Numbered from the stretch's first letter, positions 7,678 to 13,918 are shown. The stretch is 14,252 nucleotides of DNA from an uncultured Anaerococcus sp. (GCF_943908415.1 NZ_CALTSY010000037.1:1-14252), one strand, 5' to 3'. Made by a program: numbers and translations. The notes: generated from the sequence alone by a model not told the origin.

Positions 7678-7686
7678 ATTATACCA
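7678..7686 (-). promoter_or_regulatory. extended -10 promoter of the transglutaminase-like gene
   Basis: The minus strand reads TGGTATAAT, an extended -10 (TGnTATAAT), about 53 nt before the TTG start codon. The -35 region at 17-nt spacing is poor (ATTTAT), which the extended -10 can compensate for. Confidence 0.55.
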
Positions 7687-7725
7687 ATGCATAGAAAAAT
7701 ATAAATTTCTTTACTAACTTTTAAT

Positions 7726-7779
7726 AAAGACCTATAAGATAGCAGATTTATTATATGATTTGCTATCTTTTTAGTCTTT
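7726..7779 (-). terminator. large inverted repeat, probable terminator after the 183-residue protein gene
   Basis: A 9-bp stem (AAGATAGCA at 7736-7744 with TGCTATCTT at 7761-7769) is extended by an outer AAAGAC / GTCTTT pairing (7726-7731 with 7774-7779) across a symmetric internal loop. On the minus strand the tail after the stem is only CTTTATT. A better T-run (TTTTT) follows the inner stem on the plus strand, but no plus-strand gene is seen. It starts about 9 nt after the stop codon. Confidence 0.55.
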
Positions 7780-7788
7780 GATATCTTT

Positions 7789-8340
7789 TTATAATCTAGC
7801 TAAAATTGCTTCAGCTTTGGCTATTAGAGCCTCAGATTGGCTTATAAGATTTTGCAAATAAGAATAGTTTGCTTTTGCAATATTATTAGCCTTTTTCATA
7901 ACAAGATTAGCAGCTTCTATAGTTATCTTATTTCTTTCTACCGCTTCTTCTAACATTCTTTTTTGTACTTGACGTCCAGCTTGATTTTCTACTTTCTTTT
8001 TAGCGTTATTGATTCTAATTGTAGCATTCCTAATTTCGTTATAACTAGTATTATCTAATCTGGCCAAGAGTAATTTTCCATTTTCAATAGCACTTTCATA
8101 TTCTGCCTTAATTTCCTGACTAGCATAATTATAATAGGCATTTGAATTAACGACATTTACCCTATCATTTACTGCCAGTCTCAATTGTTCTGCCTGATTA
8201 TTAAAGTTTGGATTTTTTTGTTGATTCTGTTGACTAGATTGTGTGTTAGCTTCAGCTGCCTCTACTTGTCCACTTCCTATGCCTAAAAATGCAATATTTG
8301 TTATAAGTATTATTTTAAGTAAGTTCTTGCGAGTTTTCAT
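7789..8340 (-). CDS. small secreted FIVAR plus shared-module protein
   Basis: A 183-residue exported protein of unknown function. The signal peptide (about 1-28) ends near VEA/AEA and is followed by a Gln/Asn/Ser-rich linker. Residues about 50-117 look like one FIVAR-type three-helix unit (Y..AS...KAEYESAIENGKLLL). Residues 130-183 are the shared 54-residue helical module, which ends exactly at the C-terminus. This module is about 50% identical, without gaps, to residues 286-339 of the protein encoded just upstream. There is no anchor, so it is predicted to be soluble or bound through its domains. The ATG at 8340 follows AAGGGA; the upstream gene stops 21 nt earlier, so they form one operon. 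Compared with its neighbour it is a shortened paralogue with a single FIVAR unit. Confidence 0.85.
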   Translation of the reverse strand: MKTRKNLLKIILITNIAFLGIGSGQVEAAEANTQSSQQNQQKNPNFNNQAEQLRLAVNDRVNVVNSNAYYNYASQEIKAEYESAIENGKLLLARLDNTSYNEIRNATIRINNAKKKVENQAGRQVQKRMLEEAVERNKITIEAANLVMKKANNIAKANYSYLQNLISQSEALIAKAEAILARL

Positions 8341-8361
8341 TGTATTCCCTTAATATAAATC

Positions 8362-9396
8362 CTATCCCTTTATACCTTTGAGTTGATTTAAAGTTTTTCT
8401 TGCTTTTACTAGTGTAACTTCTGAGTCATTGATTAATTTTTGTAAGTAATCCATATTCTTTTTAGCTGTATTTTTAGCTATTTTAATTACTAATTTAGCG
8501 CTTTCTTTAGTTGTTTCATTCTTGTTAATAGCTTCTTCTAGCTTTTCAATTTGTGCTTGTCTTTCTTTATCTTTTTCTGTTGGTGATTTTTCTAAAGAAT
8601 TTCTAGCTTTTGATAAAACATCTATAGCAGATTCTAACTCTTCTATTTTTGAGTTTGGATTTTCTATAGTTGATTTTGCTAAAACTACTGCATTATTGTA
8701 AGCACGATAAGTCTTATCTGTGTATAAAGACTTATTGCTTCTTATTTCATTTGACTTGTTGAGTTCTTCTCTTAAATTATTTATTGTAGTTTTTCTCTTA
8801 TAATAATTTATTATTTCATCTTTAGCATTACTTATTTTTTTTATGGCCTCATCATTTTCTTCATTAGATAATTGTTGGCCGTTAGTAGATAATACATGGT
8901 AAGTGTCACTAATGGCTTTATTATAGGCATCTTGTAGTTCTTTTGGAGCATTTTTGTATTCATCTTTTTTCTGAAAATTTGATTGTTCACCTAAAAGACC
9001 TAAAATCTCTGATTTATCAACTTCTTTGCCATCTAGGTTTTGATAAGCCTTATCTACTAGATTAAGGCTTACTTGTAATGTATCAATATTATAATCTTGG
9101 GAATTTCCAAACTTATATTGATTGTAAAGTTTCTCTAAACCATCTAGTGCATTCATAAAGTTTAATTGAGCTTCTTCAGAAGAATTTTTAAATTTATAAC
9201 TGTTCATTCCTGATTTGTATTTTTCAATTGAAGCCTCTGCATTTTTTAAAACAGCCTCATAATTTTCCTTAGCTGTAAGCTCTTTGTTTGACTCTGAGCT
9301 AGCTTCACTAGCATAGGCTTTAGCACTTGTATTGCCTCCCACTAATAGGCTTCCTAAAGTTAAAGCGACGCTAACTTTTATAAGATTTTTTTTCAT
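8362..9396 (-). CDS. secreted multi-FIVAR protein with C-terminal shared module
   Basis: A 344-residue exported, mostly helical, Lys/Glu/Asn-rich protein. The signal peptide (1-29) ends at AYA/SEA. Residues about 44-122 form a first helical unit, and about 130-197 and 204-270 are two FIVAR-like units, the kind found in cell-wall proteins such as staphylococcal Ebh. Residues 286-339 are the 54-residue module shared with three neighbours. No LPxTG signal or membrane segment is present, so retention at the surface would need a partner. The ATG at 9396 follows AAGGAG at ideal spacing. A TATAAT lies about 40 nt upstream. It is the first gene of a two-gene operon with the 183-residue paralogue. Ligand unknown; adhesin or wall-associated scaffold is a guess from the family. 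Confidence 0.85.
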   Translation of the reverse strand: MKKNLIKVSVALTLGSLLVGGNTSAKAYASEASSESNKELTAKENYEAVLKNAEASIEKYKSGMNSYKFKNSSEEAQLNFMNALDGLEKLYNQYKFGNSQDYNIDTLQVSLNLVDKAYQNLDGKEVDKSEILGLLGEQSNFQKKDEYKNAPKELQDAYNKAISDTYHVLSTNGQQLSNEENDEAIKKISNAKDEIINYYKRKTTINNLREELNKSNEIRSNKSLYTDKTYRAYNNAVVLAKSTIENPNSKIEELESAIDVLSKARNSLEKSPTEKDKERQAQIEKLEEAINKNETTKESAKLVIKIAKNTAKKNMDYLQKLINDSEVTLVKARKTLNQLKGIKG

Positions 9397-9434
9397 ATGT
9401 AACTCCTTAGTTAACTAGTAATTTACTTTTAAGT

Positions 9435-9440
9435 ATTATA
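9435..9440 (-). promoter_or_regulatory. candidate -10 box for the two-gene FIVAR operon
   Basis: The minus strand has GGGTATAAT about 39 nt upstream of the start codon, a sensible distance. The -35 position (TATTCT at 17 nt) is poor. A second TATAAT occurs 16 nt further upstream. The choice between them is uncertain. Confidence 0.4.
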
Positions 9441-9474
9441 CCCGAATTATAGACGATAGAATATATTTAAAATT

Positions 9475-9503
9475 ATAGCAAAAAAGACCTCTAAGGGCCT
9501 TTT
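9475..9503 (-). terminator. rho-independent terminator after the lipoprotein gene
   Basis: On the minus strand AAAAGGCC and GGTCTTTT pair (8 bp, one G-T wobble) around CTTAGA and run into TTTTTTGC. It begins 3 nt past the lipoprotein stop codon and ends the two-gene transcript that starts at the 12600-12628 promoter. Confidence 0.8.
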
Positions 9504-9506
9504 AGA

Positions 9507-10040
9507 TTACTGTTCTTTTATTTGGTCAAGAGCTGTTTGAGCTTTTTCTAATAATTCATTAGAATCATCTAGTAAGGCATTTAGCTCATCTTCATGTTTT
9601 GCAGCTGCTTCTGGTGATAATTCGAATATTAGCTCAACGGCACGTGCTGCTGATCTATTATCAAATATAGCTTGTTCTAAAGTTTCTATTTGTTCTTCTT
9701 TTGATTGGCTTCCAGTTGACTTTTCTTCAGTCATAGAATCTTCTTTCTTATCAGATTCTTCTGTAGTATCCTCTGTAGATTCTTTGTCTGTATCATTTTC
9801 ATCTGCTTCTGTTTCTACTTTTTCTTCATTATCATCCTTAGCAGTTTCTTCATTTTTATCAGATTTGGTTTCTTCATTTTCTGTATCAGCAGTATTTTTT
9901 GTTTCGTCTTGATTTTCTTCTACAACGGGAGTGTTATCATCATTATTTTTTTCACCATTTCCGTTATCTACCATATTATCGCATCCTGTAAGTCCTATAC
10001 CTAGTACTAAAGCTGCTATCAAAGTTTTGTTTAATTTCAT
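9507..10040 (-). CDS. lipoprotein with acidic stalk and C-terminal shared module
   Basis: A 177-residue predicted lipoprotein. The signal peptide ends in the lipobox LTGC, so Cys20 would be lipidated and held on the outer face of the membrane. Residues about 22-115 are a low-complexity stalk almost entirely of Glu, Asp, Lys, Asn, Thr and Ser, strongly acidic and likely disordered. Residues 121-174 are the 54-residue helical module, aligning without gaps to the modules of the two secreted FIVAR proteins downstream. The architecture is a membrane tether plus spacer that presents one module. The ATG at 10040 is only 3 nt from the stop of the 833-residue protein gene, and its AGGAG site lies inside the last codons of that gene, so translation is coupled. 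Function is not known from any family I recognise. Confidence 0.85.
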   Translation of the reverse strand: MKLNKTLIAALVLGIGLTGCDNMVDNGNGEKNNDDNTPVVEENQDETKNTADTENEETKSDKNEETAKDDNEEKVETEADENDTDKESTEDTTEESDKKEDSMTEEKSTGSQSKEEQIETLEQAIFDNRSAARAVELIFELSPEAAAKHEDELNALLDDSNELLEKAQTALDQIKEQ

Positions 10041-10043
10041 TTC

Positions 10044-12545
10044 TTATCTCCTATTCTTTTTTTCATTATCATCTTTCTTATTATTTTTGCTAGTGTAAGC
10101 AAAAGCTCCTATTGCTACTGCAAGCACAACTATAACCCCTGCAAGTGATTTTATACCCGTTCTTACGATTGATCCTGGATTTATTGTAGCAGGAACTTGT
10201 TTAGTTGTAGTAACTGGCGTAGTTGTTGTCGTTGGAACTGTACTTGTACTTACTTGATTATCTGAACTTACTTGTCCTGTAACATTTGATTTAGGTATGG
10301 CATTATTTAGCTCTGTTTCTAAAGCTAAAATATCATCCATAGTAGCATCTTTACTATCAGTTAAAGCCTTTATTTTTTTATCTATATCTTCTTTTGTTTT
10401 AGAGTCTGTTATAGAAGAACCATCTTTGGCAAATTTATCACTAATTTCTTTTAGTTTAGTTGTATACTTATCTCCATCAAGCTCATCTTTGGCTGCTACT
10501 AGAGTATCTGATGTTTTTTTCAAATTGTCATCCTTAGCATCTTGCTTGCTTAAAACTTCTTTAGCTTCAGCCAATGCCTTATCATAATTATCTCTTAATG
10601 ATTTTTGAGCTCTTTTGTATTTTTCAGTTGATCTAAAACTTTCATCTTCACCTATAATTTTTTCTATGATTTGTTTATAAGTTAAAGTTTTACTATCATC
10701 TGAATCCTCAGATTCTTCTTTTTTTACATTATCATTTTCTAATATTTTCTTTACTATAGCTTTAATCTCATTTTGTTTTAAGGCATTAATAAGACCTTCT
10801 TTAGCAGTAGCCTTATCATCTTCCTTGCCAGTTTCTATAGCAAATTCTCCAGCTTTAATAGCTGAGATGAGATTGTTAGCTTGAGTGCTACTAACATCTT
10901 TTTTGTAGTCATCATGGTTTTTTACCTTGTTAGCAAGAGCTATTAATTCTTCTAAACTATAATTATTTAAGTCTTTTTTATTTCTATCTTTTAGAAGTTT
11001 ATTAATAGGATCAGCTTTAAGAGCAGATTCTAAATCACTTATTGCTGATTTGATTTCTTCATCAGTATTTGCTAATTTTGCTTTATCATAAGCTTTCTTT
11101 AAACTATCCCTATATTGTTGAGCTACTTTTGGATAATCCTTATTGTTCATAGCAAGTTCTGCCTTAGATATCAAATCATTTAGTTGAGTTTTAGATTCTG
11201 CATTCTTGCTATTTGTATTTAATTCAGATAAAGCATTTTTAATATTTTCAATAAAAAGCTCTACTTCTTTATTATTTATATTATTATCGCTGTTACTTAA
11301 TAAAGTTTTTGCTTCAGTAATAGCATCATCGTAAGCTTTTTTCTTATCTTCGGCTGCATTTTTATAAGCAGCTTTGTTTCTTTCATTAGAAGAATCATTT
11401 ACAAGTTTTCTTAATTCTTCAATTTCTGCTTCTGATGAAGCTTTATTCTTAGTTTCTAATGTCTTAGTTCGAACTGGTGATAAATTTAAAGTTGCAAGTT
11501 TTAGATTATTTAAGGCTCTATCTAGCTCATCTATAGATGGATTGTCCTTAGCTATAATTTCTAAAGCTTTAGTCTTAGCAGAATCATAAGTTTTTTTAGC
11601 AGAAACATTAGCCTTATTATAATTTTCAGGTTCCTTTGCATATGTCTCTATTTGCTTTTTAAGTCGACTAATTTCAGTGTTTTCAGAATCTATATTTGAT
11701 AAAGCTTTATTGTATACTTCATTCAACTTTTTGTATTTAGAAATTAGTTCGTCTACACTGCTTTGAGGATTTTTATAAGCTTCTTTAGCTTCTTTAGAAA
11801 GCTGTGATAAATCAGAAGCTATAACTTGATTTGAAATCTTAGGATAGTCGTTTGATTTAGTGAATTCATCTACAGTTTCTATTAAACTTCCTAAATCTTT
11901 ACGCGCCTTACCATAGTTATTATTATCTGATGCAGATAATTTATCCATATCCTCATTGCTTAGAGCAGAAACGCCATCAAGCTCATATTTTGATTCTAAA
12001 TTGCTTATAAGCTCATATAATTTTTTATTCTGTTCTTCAATGCTAGATGATGTAGACTTATTATCATTTAAAGTAGCAATGGATTCATTAATTGTATTAG
12101 CTAAATCTGTCTTATCTTCTACTGCAAGTAATTTATTTTCTAAGGATGAATTCAATTTCTTTGCCATCTCAATTGTAGATGCAAGGGCTTGTCTATTCTC
12201 ATAAGTTAGAGCAGAATTTTCTCCCAGATTATTTTTTGCAGATTCTATATTCTTTACAAGCTGATCTATATTGCTATTTTCATTAGAATCAACAGCTGCC
12301 TTAGCACGATCTATAGCTTGATCATATGCTTCTTTCTCATCTTTACTAGCATTTAAATAACTAGCTGATTTTTGAATTGTCTCTTTCTCATTGATAAGAA
12401 TTTCTAGTTCTTTATATTTTTCATTAACAGCACTATCCTCAGCAGCGTATGCATATGAGTTTATAGTACAGTCTTTTAGAGGAACAATTGTCCCTAGCGA
12501 AAGTGCTAAAGCAAAAGCTCCCAGGTATATTTTTTTCTTTTTCAC
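10044..12545 (-). CDS. large FIVAR-repeat surface protein with C-terminal anchor
   Basis: An 833-residue exported surface protein. The signal peptide (about 1-35) ends at AYA/AED. The body is almost wholly helical. FIVAR-like units lie at about 44-107, 293-353, 374-443 and 626-693, and diverged helical units of a second kind lie between them (about 218-282 and 453-509, both containing NDYPK or KDYPK). A Thr/Pro/Ser/Val-rich wall-spanning linker (about 754-788) follows, then IVRTG (793-797), a hydrophobic segment (801-817) and a Lys/Arg-rich tail. The layout is that of a sortase substrate, but the motif differs from LPxTG, so it could be a variant sorting signal or a plain membrane anchor. The start is GTG (12545) with AGGAG six nt upstream. 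Related staphylococcal and streptococcal FIVAR proteins bind matrix or stiffen the wall. A consensus promoter suggests high expression. The 54-residue shared module is not evident in it. Confidence 0.88.
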   Translation of the reverse strand: MKKKKIYLGAFALALSLGTIVPLKDCTINSYAYAAEDSAVNEKYKELEILINEKETIQKSASYLNASKDEKEAYDQAIDRAKAAVDSNENSNIDQLVKNIESAKNNLGENSALTYENRQALASTIEMAKKLNSSLENKLLAVEDKTDLANTINESIATLNDNKSTSSSIEEQNKKLYELISNLESKYELDGVSALSNEDMDKLSASDNNNYGKARKDLGSLIETVDEFTKSNDYPKISNQVIASDLSQLSKEAKEAYKNPQSSVDELISKYKKLNEVYNKALSNIDSENTEISRLKKQIETYAKEPENYNKANVSAKKTYDSAKTKALEIIAKDNPSIDELDRALNNLKLATLNLSPVRTKTLETKNKASSEAEIEELRKLVNDSSNERNKAAYKNAAEDKKKAYDDAITEAKTLLSNSDNNINNKEVELFIENIKNALSELNTNSKNAESKTQLNDLISKAELAMNNKDYPKVAQQYRDSLKKAYDKAKLANTDEEIKSAISDLESALKADPINKLLKDRNKKDLNNYSLEELIALANKVKNHDDYKKDVSSTQANNLISAIKAGEFAIETGKEDDKATAKEGLINALKQNEIKAIVKKILENDNVKKEESEDSDDSKTLTYKQIIEKIIGEDESFRSTEKYKRAQKSLRDNYDKALAEAKEVLSKQDAKDDNLKKTSDTLVAAKDELDGDKYTTKLKEISDKFAKDGSSITDSKTKEDIDKKIKALTDSKDATMDDILALETELNNAIPKSNVTGQVSSDNQVSTSTVPTTTTTPVTTTKQVPATINPGSIVRTGIKSLAGVIVVLAVAIGAFAYTSKNNKKDDNEKKNRR

Positions 12546-12565
12546 TTCTGGCTCCTAATCAGTAT

Positions 12566-12588
12566 AAATTAAGCAATTCACTTAATTT
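12566..12588 (-). promoter_or_regulatory. 5' UTR hairpin of the 833-residue surface protein gene
   Basis: AAATTAAG (12566-12573) and CTTAATTT (12581-12588) are perfect inverted arms around a 7-nt loop. They lie just downstream of the predicted transcription start and about 10 nt before the AGGAG site. It could stabilise the mRNA or act as an operator; the arms are AT-only except for one pair. Confidence 0.35.
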
Positions 12589-12599
12589 TTCATACATAA

Positions 12600-12628
12600 A
12601 TTATACAATATTTAAATATTAATGTCAA
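12600..12628 (-). promoter_or_regulatory. consensus sigma-A promoter of the surface protein-lipoprotein operon
   Basis: The minus strand contains TTGACA (12628-12623), a 17-nt spacer and TATAAT (12605-12600), a perfect match to the housekeeping consensus in both boxes and spacing. The start codon lies about 55 nt downstream of the -10. The spacer holds a 14-bp perfect palindrome, AATATTTAAATATT (12607-12620), which might be a repressor site or simply AT-rich sequence. Confidence 0.9.
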
Positions 12629-12790
12629 AAAATCAACTCTTAATCAGGAAGTATAAACGTTGAAATTTCAGGCATTCAAATATTTCACTATTGATTCAGT
12701 CACTTTTGTTATAAGCTTTAGCAAATCCAAAGAACTGTTTGAGCCGGATAGGCTCATAACCGGTAAGTTCTTATACTCAAAATCTATGCA

Positions 12791-12816
12791 TAAGAAAAGC
12801 ACCACTAAAAGTAGTG
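12791..12816 (-). terminator. duplicated tRNA terminator hairpin (copy A)
   Basis: On the minus strand GCACTAC TTTTA GTGGTGC folds into a 7-bp stem with one T-G wobble, followed by TTTTCTT. It is the copy A version of the terminator behind the intact tRNA. Confidence 0.6.
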
Positions 12817-12822
12817 CGAATC

Positions 12823-12854
12823 TGGTGGGCCTTTCGGGACTCGGCCTGGACCTA
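12823..12854 (-). pseudogene. 3' fragment of a CAT-anticodon tRNA
   Basis: The fragment aligns to the CCA end, acceptor strand and T arm of the intact tRNA at 13010-13086, with several changes and a 2-nt deletion in the T loop. The T stem cannot form and there is no 5' half on this strand, so it is non-functional as a tRNA. Confidence 0.75.
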
Positions 12855-12867
12855 GTCCCCTGTGGGG

Positions 12868-12889
12868 TTTTAAATGCTTGCATTTAAAA
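12868..12889. repeat. 10-bp-arm inverted repeat between the two tRNA-derived copies
   Basis: Arms TTTTAAATGC (12868-12877) and GCATTTAAAA (12880-12889) are perfect complements separated by 2 nt. Just to the left, CCCC TGT GGGG (12857-12867) forms a second small hairpin. Together they occupy the junction between copy A and copy B and may mark the rearrangement that made the duplication. Confidence 0.6.
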
Positions 12890-12891
12890 TC

Positions 12892-13043
12892 TTTGTGATG
12901 AGCTCTAGCGAATCCAAAGAACTGTTAGGAGCCGAAAGGCTCATAACCGGTACTTACTTATACTCAAAATCTATGCATAAGAAAAGCACCACTAAAAGTG
13001 GTGCGAATCTGGTGGGCCTCCAGGGACTCGAACCCTGGACCTA
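12892..13043 (-). repeat. tandem repeat copy B, overlapping the intact tRNA 3' end
   Basis: This is the less-changed copy of the 187-bp-period repeat. It starts inside the tRNA(CAT) gene and covers its terminator and about 90 nt beyond. Reading the plus strand, 12904-12952 resembles the 5' half of the same tRNA: CTCTAGC, GTTAGGAGC and then GGCTCATAACCGGTA, the exact anticodon arm. Each copy therefore holds an inverted, diverged tRNA half as well as the direct tRNA end. Confidence 0.8.
12978..13003 (-). terminator. rho-independent terminator of the tRNA array
   Basis: On the minus strand GCACCAC TTTTA GTGGTGC is a perfect 7-bp hairpin followed by TTTTCTT, six nt after the encoded CCA of the CAT tRNA. 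Confidence 0.85.
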
Positions 13044-13086
13044 CCGGTTATGAGCCGGGCGCTCTAACCGACTGAGCTAGAGGCCC
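13010..13086 (-). tRNA. tRNA with CAT anticodon (Met elongator or Ile2)
   Basis: A full cloverleaf of 77 nt including encoded CCA. Acceptor GGGCCTC pairs with GAGGCCC, the anticodon loop is CTCATAA, and the T arm contains GGTTCGAGTCC. The CAT anticodon is used by elongator Met and, after lysidine modification, Ile2. The body resembles Ile2 of Bacillus as much as Met, so identity is left open. It is not the initiator type, since the G1-C72 pair is normal. Confidence 0.92.
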
Positions 13087-13143
13087 CCAAATAATATAAT
13101 TTTTTCAAACCCAAATGGTAAAAGACGTATTAACTCTCTAACA

Positions 13144-13162
13144 AATAGTGCTATACACTATT
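13144..13162. repeat. inverted repeat in the Ile-Met tRNA spacer
   Basis: AATAGTG and CACTATT pair around CTATA. No T-run follows on the minus strand, so it is more likely a processing or spacer hairpin than a terminator. A second symmetric element, TTTTGTA T TACAAAA, lies at 13193-13207. Confidence 0.4.
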
Positions 13163-13221
13163 GTAAAATCATCAATACAAATATACCATACATTTTGTAT
13201 TACAAAAAGCAATAGGTTTTC

Positions 13222-13298
<77 letters not shown>

Positions 13299-13345
13299 AT
13301 AAAATAAAACTTTATATTGTTATTTTCAGATTATAAAAATCTATT

Positions 13346-13421
13346 TGGCAGGGGAGACAGGACTTGAACCCGCGACATCCGGTTTTGGAGACCGACGTTC
13401 TACCAGCTGAACTACTCCCCT
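13346..13421 (-). tRNA. tRNA-Trp(CCA)
   Basis: 76 nt including the 3' CCA. Acceptor AGGGGAG pairs with CTCCCCT and the anticodon loop is CTCCAAA. It lies directly after the terminator of the Phe tRNA, so it depends on read-through or its own weak promoter. Confidence 0.95.
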
Positions 13422-13442
13422 TTATTGGGTTAACAAGTGCTA

Positions 13443-13471
13443 TAAAAAAATAAAACAAGCTTGCTTGTTTT
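13443..13471 (-). terminator. terminator after tRNA-Phe, inside the array
   Basis: On the minus strand AAAACAAG and CTTGTTTT pair around a CAAG tetraloop and are followed by ATTTTTTTA. It starts 1 nt after the encoded CCA of tRNA-Phe and splits the array into two transcripts or reduces read-through to Trp, Ile and the CAT tRNA. Confidence 0.8.
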
Positions 13472-13472
13472 G

Positions 13473-13548
<76 letters not shown>

Positions 13549-13562
13549 ATAATATATTTTAT

Positions 13563-13656
13563 TGGCGGAGAAGGAGGGATTTGAACCCTCGCATCCCTTT
13601 TGAAAGGATCTACTCCCTTAGCAGGGGAGCCTCTTCAGCCACTTGAGTACTTCTCC
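13563..13656 (-). tRNA. tRNA-Ser(GCT)
   Basis: 94 nt including CCA, with the long variable arm of a class II tRNA. Acceptor GGAGAAG pairs with CTTCTCC and the anticodon loop is CTGCTAA. Confidence 0.95.
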
Positions 13657-13685
13657 TAATTAATTTTACGATATATTATCGCAAT

Positions 13686-13711
13686 AGCTTATCCTATTTA
13701 TAAGGATAGCT
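13686..13711. repeat. hairpin between the two Ser tRNAs
   Basis: AGC-T-TATCCT and AGGATAGCT form a 9-bp stem with one bulged T around a short AT loop. There is no T-run on the transcribed strand, so a role in precursor processing is more likely than termination. Confidence 0.4.
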
Positions 13712-13718
13712 TTATTTA

Positions 13719-13808
13719 TGGCGGAGAGGAAGGGATTCGAACCCTTGTGAGCCAAAGACTCTAACGGTTTTCAAGACCGCCCCGTTATGACCGCTTCGGT
13801 ACCTCTCC
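13719..13808 (-). tRNA. tRNA-Ser(TGA)
   Basis: 90 nt including CCA, class II with a long variable arm. Acceptor GGAGAGG pairs with CCTCTCC and the anticodon loop is CTTGAAA. It is distinct from the Ser(GCT) next to it, so the pair covers both Ser codon boxes. Confidence 0.95.
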
Positions 13809-13918
13809 ATATGTACTTAATATTTAAGTTTAGTTTATTTAGTTAGTTATAAAAGTAATCAAATGGCGTCAGTTTCCTTTTAAGCCAACTTGATATTGAC
13901 TTTTGCCTTTATAATAAG

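Larger units (their letters stand above)
12705..12854 (-). repeat. tandem repeat copy A, tRNA(CAT)-derived
   Basis: The segment is about 88% identical by eye to 12892-13043, at a constant offset of 187 bp until a 2-nt deletion near the end. On the minus strand it contains a remnant of the 3' end of the CAT-anticodon tRNA (12823-12854), a terminator-like hairpin, about 60 nt of unassigned sequence and a second small hairpin (GAGCC / GGCTC). The 464-nt stretch 12546-13009 holds this, copy B and the surface-protein promoter; I see no protein gene in it. Confidence 0.85.

Noticed and set aside
7726..7779. Terminator for a plus-strand gene, given the T-run on that strand
   Set aside because: No plus-strand coding region ends here; the position right after a minus-strand stop codon fits a minus-strand role.
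12660..12887. Open frames of 71-75 residues on both strands
   Set aside because: They lie in the tRNA-derived repeat, have no ribosome binding site and no protein-like composition; the frame does not persist in repeat copy B.
12823..12952. Permuted or split functional tRNA made from the repeat fragments
   Set aside because: The 3' fragment is on the minus strand and the 5'-like half on the plus strand, and the T stem of the fragment is broken, so no single transcript gives a cloverleaf.
12705..13043. CRISPR array or attachment-site pair
   Set aside because: There are only two copies, the unit is 187 bp, identity is imperfect and extends far past the tRNA end, and no cas, integrase or phage gene is present.
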